Made by a program: the position numbers and the translations under genes. The notes beneath the pieces were generated by a model. It had not been told where the DNA came from. It made no database searches and saw nothing but the letters and a program-made list of their open reading frames with translations. A DNA stretch of 8,648 nucleotides, from assembly GCA_030590525.1 (NCBI GenBank), contig JAUUYI010000069.1, positions 1-8,648 on the forward strand. The letters are read 5' to 3'. How positions within the stretch are numbered: the stretch's first letter is position 1; each line of letters opens with the position of its first letter. This document shows positions 6,286 through 8,648 of this stretch, piece after piece. The DNA is from Sedimenticola sp. Lineage in GTDB: Bacteria; Pseudomonadota; Gammaproteobacteria; Chromatiales; Chromatiaceae.

Positions 6286-7065
6286 ATGCTAGAGCAGCTG
6301 GCAAGGCTCGGGCGAGTCGGAATCTCTATCCTGGCCCATATCGGCCGCGGCAATATCCTGCTGTTCCATATTCTCGGTGGTATTGGCGATATCGTCGTTC
6401 GCCCCCGGTTGCTGATCCAACAGCTCTACTCCGTGGGGGTGCTGTCGATGCTGATCATCAGCGTCTCCGGCACCTTCGTTGGTATGGTGCTGGCGCTCCA
6501 GGGGTACTACACCCTGTCCCAGTTTGGGGCAGAGCAGTCCCTGGGTGTGGTGGTTGCGGCCTCTCTGGTGCGAGAGTTGGGACCGGTGGTGGCGGCACTG
6601 CTGTTTGCCGGTCGGGCAGGCTCCGCACTGACGGCAGAGATCGGCCTGATGAAGGCGACAGAGCAGCTTTCGGGTCTGGAGATGATGGCAGTGGATCCAA
6701 TCAGGCGCATCCTGACGCCGCGTTTCCTCGCCGGTGTTATCTCCATGCCACTGCTGGCCGCTCTGTTCAGTGCCCTGGGAATAATGGGCGGTTACTTCGT
6801 GGGGGTCGGGCTGCTGGGGGTGGATGACGGCGCTTTCTGGTCACAGATGCAGTCCAAGATCGATCTGCACGAAGATATCTATAACGGCGTGATCAAGAGT
6901 TTCGTTTTTGGCTGGATCTGCAGCTGGATTGCACTGTTTCAGGGATATGATGCGGTGCCCACCTCGGAGGGGGTGAGTCGGGCTACCACCCGGACCGTGG
7001 TACATTCGTCACTGGCAGTACTGGGGATAGATTTTATATTGACCGCACTGATGTTCGGGGGCTGA
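6286..7065 (+). CDS. mlaE: MlaE, permease of the phospholipid ABC transporter
   Basis: MlaE is the inner-membrane permease that, as a dimer, forms the lipid pathway between MlaF and the MlaD ring. The 259 residues match E. coli MlaE (260) in length. The sequence opens with an interfacial helix, then hydrophobic segments at about 50-72, 86-110, 145-175, 195-215 and 235-257. The family signature [19 protein letters not shown] (96-114) is followed by [21 protein letters not shown], the coupling region facing the ATPase. The start ATG has AAGG seven bases upstream, and an in-frame TAA at 6274 rules out a longer protein. The gap to mlaF is 37 bases, consistent with one operon. Confidence 0.96.
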   Translation: MLEQLARLGRVGISILAHIGRGNILLFHILGGIGDIVVRPRLLIQQLYSVGVLSMLIISVSGTFVGMVLALQGYYTLSQFGAEQSLGVVVAASLVRELGPVVAALLFAGRAGSALTAEIGLMKATEQLSGLEMMAVDPIRRILTPRFLAGVISMPLLAALFSALGIMGGYFVGVGLLGVDDGAFWSQMQSKIDLHEDIYNGVIKSFVFGWICSWIALFQGYDAVPTSEGVSRATTRTVVHSSLAVLGIDFILTALMFGG

Positions 7066-7077
7066 CAAGAGAGCGAT

Positions 7078-7551
7078 ATGGCAAATAAAAGATCGATTGA
7101 GATAATGGTAGGGGTCTTCATCGCCGTCGGGCTGGTTGCCCTTTTCTTTCTCTCGATGAAGGTAAGCAACCTGAGCAGCATGGCCGGTGGTGAAGGTTAT
7201 CCGGTGATCGCACGCTTCGACAATATTGGCAGCCTCAAGGTGAGGTCGCCGGTCACTATGGCGGGGGTTCGAATCGGCCGGGTCAGTGCCATCGACTTCG
7301 ACTTGGAGGTCTATGATGCCGTGGTGACTATGAGTGTCGATTCCCGGTACAACACCATTCCTGACGATACCTTCGCCAAGATATTCACTGCCGGCCTGCT
7401 CGGAGAGCAGTACATCGGGCTGGATCCGGGGGGGAGTGAGCACTACCTGAAGGCAGGTGACCAGATTCAGCTGACCCAATCGGCGCTGGTGCTGGAAGAG
7501 ATCATCGGGCAGTTTCTGTTCAGCAAGGCAGAGGAGGGTAGTAGTGAGTAG
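7078..7551 (+). CDS. mlaD: MlaD, MCE-domain lipid-binding subunit
   Basis: MlaD is anchored in the inner membrane and forms a hexameric periplasmic ring through which phospholipid passes to or from MlaC. The 157 residues show one N-terminal transmembrane helix (about 7-27). A single MCE domain follows (about 39-118), with the conserved GSLKVRSPVTMAGVRIGRV stretch and the TAGLLGEQYIGL motif (104-115). The C-terminal helix LVLEEIIGQFLFSK (137-150) is in the position of the pore-lining helix. E. coli MlaD is about 183 residues; the difference lies at the C-terminus after this helix. A purine-rich site (aagagag) precedes the ATG. The stop overlaps the mlaC start by 8 bases. Confidence 0.95.
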   Translation: MANKRSIEIMVGVFIAVGLVALFFLSMKVSNLSSMAGGEGYPVIARFDNIGSLKVRSPVTMAGVRIGRVSAIDFDLEVYDAVVTMSVDSRYNTIPDDTFAKIFTAGLLGEQYIGLDPGGSEHYLKAGDQIQLTQSALVLEEIIGQFLFSKAEEGSSE

Positions 7552-8182
7552 ATGGTTTCCGTCCCTGCGGGTGGGGGTTCTGGTGCTGTGCATCGGCATG
7601 CCGATGCACAGCACAGCAGAGACGCAGGCTGTGGGTCAGAAACCTTTGGAGATGATCAAGGAGACGGCGGACCGGGTGCTGGCGGAGCTCTCCTACCGTA
7701 AGGATGACCTGACCAGGAACCCTGGAAAAATCTACGGGCTGGTGGATGAGATCGTCCTGCCCCGGTTCGATTTCTATCGCATGTCCCGGCTGGTGCTGGG
7801 TAAATACTGGCGTCGCGCCACAGACCCGGAACAGGCCAATTTCATCCGCGAGTTCCGGGAACTGCTGGTGCGCACCTATGCCACGGCCCTGCTCAGCTAT
7901 TCGGGCCAGAAGATTGTGTATCTGCCGATGCACTTCTCCCCCGGGGCGACAAAGGTGAAGGTGGCTACCCAGGTCAAAGAGCCTGGCTCGCCGCCGATCC
8001 CAATCAATTACAGTCTCTATCTCGACGAAAAGGGGGAGTGGATGGTCTACGATGTCGTCATCGATGGGGTCAGCCTGGTCTCAAACTACCGCAGCAGCTT
8101 CAGTTCCCAGATCCGGCGCTACAAGATGTCGGGGTTGATCCAGAGGCTGGCTGACCGCAACCGCCGGAGCAGGGATGGCTAA
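7544..8182 (+). CDS. mlaC: MlaC, periplasmic phospholipid-binding carrier
   Basis: MlaC shuttles phospholipid across the periplasm between the outer-membrane MlaA-porin complex and the inner-membrane MlaFEDB complex. The 212 residues (E. coli 211) begin with a signal peptide: a basic residue (R9), a hydrophobic core (10-20) and a likely cleavage after S-T-A (residue 25). The mature part carries the family pattern LPRFDFYRMSRLVLGKYWR, then FREFRELLVRTYATALLSY, then INYSLYLDEKGEWMVYDVVIDGVSLVSNYRSSF, typical of the MlaC/Ttg2D family. The start is GTG at 7544 with a very good GGAGGG (7533-7538) five bases away, overlapping the end of mlaD. Codons 14-24 contain a perfect 32-bp palindrome, listed separately. 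The stop overlaps mlaB by 8 bases. Confidence 0.95.
   Translation: MSRWFPSLRVGVLVLCIGMPMHSTAETQAVGQKPLEMIKETADRVLAELSYRKDDLTRNPGKIYGLVDEIVLPRFDFYRMSRLVLGKYWRRATDPEQANFIREFRELLVRTYATALLSYSGQKIVYLPMHFSPGATKVKVATQVKEPGSPPIPINYSLYLDEKGEWMVYDVVIDGVSLVSNYRSSFSSQIRRYKMSGLIQRLADRNRRSRDG
7583..7614. repeat. Perfect 32-bp palindrome inside mlaC
   Basis: The left half gtgctgtgcatcggca (7583-7598) is the exact reverse complement of the right half (7599-7614), with no spacer. It encodes residues 14-24 of the MlaC signal peptide. In mRNA it could fold as a 14-bp hairpin with a 4-base loop about 40 bases after the GTG start. Whether it is regulatory, a protein-binding site or a mobile remnant is unknown. 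Confidence 0.9.
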
Positions 8183-8480
8183 GGCGGGTATCACGGCGGG
8201 TGGTGATGGGGTACTGCGGGTTGCTGGCGACGTAACCTTTGCTACCGCGGCAACGCTGCTCGAGCAGGGGGATGCCCTGCTCAAAGGCGACCGGACGCTG
8301 GTCATAGATCTCGAGCAGGCAGGCAATTGTGATAGCGCCGGCGTGGCGCTGCTGCTGGAGTGGATGGAGCGAGCCCGGGTAAAGGGGGTTGAGATCCGCT
8401 ACCGCAATATCCCCGCCGCCCTGCTGGATATCGCCCGGCTCAGTAATGTCGACCCGCTGCTGCCGCTGGCGGACGGGTGA
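8175..8480 (+). CDS. mlaB: MlaB, STAS-domain regulator of the MlaFEDB transporter
   Basis: MlaB is a small cytoplasmic STAS protein that binds MlaF and is needed for its assembly and ATPase activity. The 101 residues (E. coli 97) form one STAS domain: an early strand VLRVAGDVTF, a helix with LLEQGDALLKGD, then the core LVIDLEQAGNCDSAGVALLLEWM (42-63). S54 falls at the position of the conserved Ser/Thr of STAS domains (T52 of E. coli MlaB). The identification rests on this pattern plus its position as the last gene of mlaFEDCB; sequence alone would support only a STAS protein. The ATG overlaps the mlaC stop by 8 bases, with ggag five bases upstream. Confidence 0.92.
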   Translation: MAKAGITAGGDGVLRVAGDVTFATAATLLEQGDALLKGDRTLVIDLEQAGNCDSAGVALLLEWMERARVKGVEIRYRNIPAALLDIARLSNVDPLLPLADG

Positions 8481-8545
8481 AGGCCCTGTGAACGCTCCAC
8501 CTCTGAAAACGGTTGAATTTCATGGTGTTGCCCTCTTTGTCTCAT

Positions 8546-8637
8546 CGTAGGATGGGCAAAGCGGGGCGTGCCCATCAAAATCCGAGGTGCCAATCCCGGT
8601 GATGGGCACGGCGCTTCGCGCCTTTGCCCATCCTACG
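8546..8637 (-). repeat. BIME-like 92-bp palindrome, family B, copy 2 (inverted)
   Basis: The terminal arms cgtaggatgggcaaag (8546-8561) and ctttgcccatcctacg (8622-8637) are perfect reverse complements. REP-like units are 8547-8576 and 8601-8636. Read on the minus strand it aligns base for base with 1613-1704, about 84 of 92 identical. The similarity continues a few bases outward (ttg on one side, at-gag on the other). It lies 65 bases after mlaB, where no other terminator is visible, so it may also serve to end or protect the mla transcript. Confidence 0.85.
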
Positions 8638-8648
8638 CAATGGTTGCA

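Noticed and set aside
7583..7591. Possible lipobox (LVLC, residues 13-16) making MlaC a lipoprotein
   Set aside because: The residue before Cys is Leu rather than Gly, Ala or Ser, and a normal signal peptidase I site follows at S-T-A.

Overview
The window is about 8.6 kb of GC-rich DNA. It most likely comes from the chromosome of a gammaproteobacterium. The evidence is a complete mlaFEDCB operon in the E. coli gene order, a PntA of enterobacterial type, and GTAG-headed REP/BIME palindromes like those dispersed in many gammaproteobacterial genomes. A respiratory or sulfur-oxidising lineage would fit, but the sequence alone does not prove it.

Layout from left to right. Bases 1-952 (minus strand) hold the N-terminal 317 residues of PntA, the NAD-binding subunit of proton-translocating transhydrogenase, which runs off the left edge. 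Bases 953-1808 have no convincing gene but are rich in repeats: a composite stem-loop, two BIME-like palindromes (1418-1498 and 1613-1704) and a 32-bp near-perfect direct repeat bracketing the second. Bases 1809-5313 (plus strand) are a tightly overlapping three-gene redox operon: an iron-sulfur protein with one [2Fe-2S] and two [4Fe-4S] motifs, an FrdA/SdhA/NadB-class flavoprotein, and a NuoF-like NADH dehydrogenase subunit. A strong intrinsic terminator (5374-5409) closes it. Bases 5442-8480 are mlaF, mlaE, mlaD, mlaC and mlaB, the retrograde phospholipid transport system of the outer membrane. Bases 8546-8637 hold a second copy of the 92-bp BIME in opposite orientation.

The redox operon is the most interesting part. 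Motifs suggest electrons pass from NADH to FMN and the N3-type cluster of the NuoF-like subunit, then through the three Fe-S clusters of the small protein, to FAD in the flavoprotein, where a fumarate-type active site could reduce an unsaturated dicarboxylate, or run in reverse. No membrane anchor, quinone site, NuoE or cytochrome b is encoded, so a soluble NADH:fumarate-like oxidoreductase is the simplest inference. I do not recognise a named, characterised complex with this exact three-subunit composition. Other points worth attention are a perfect 32-bp palindrome inside the mlaC signal-peptide codons and the inverted BIME copies bracketing both operons.
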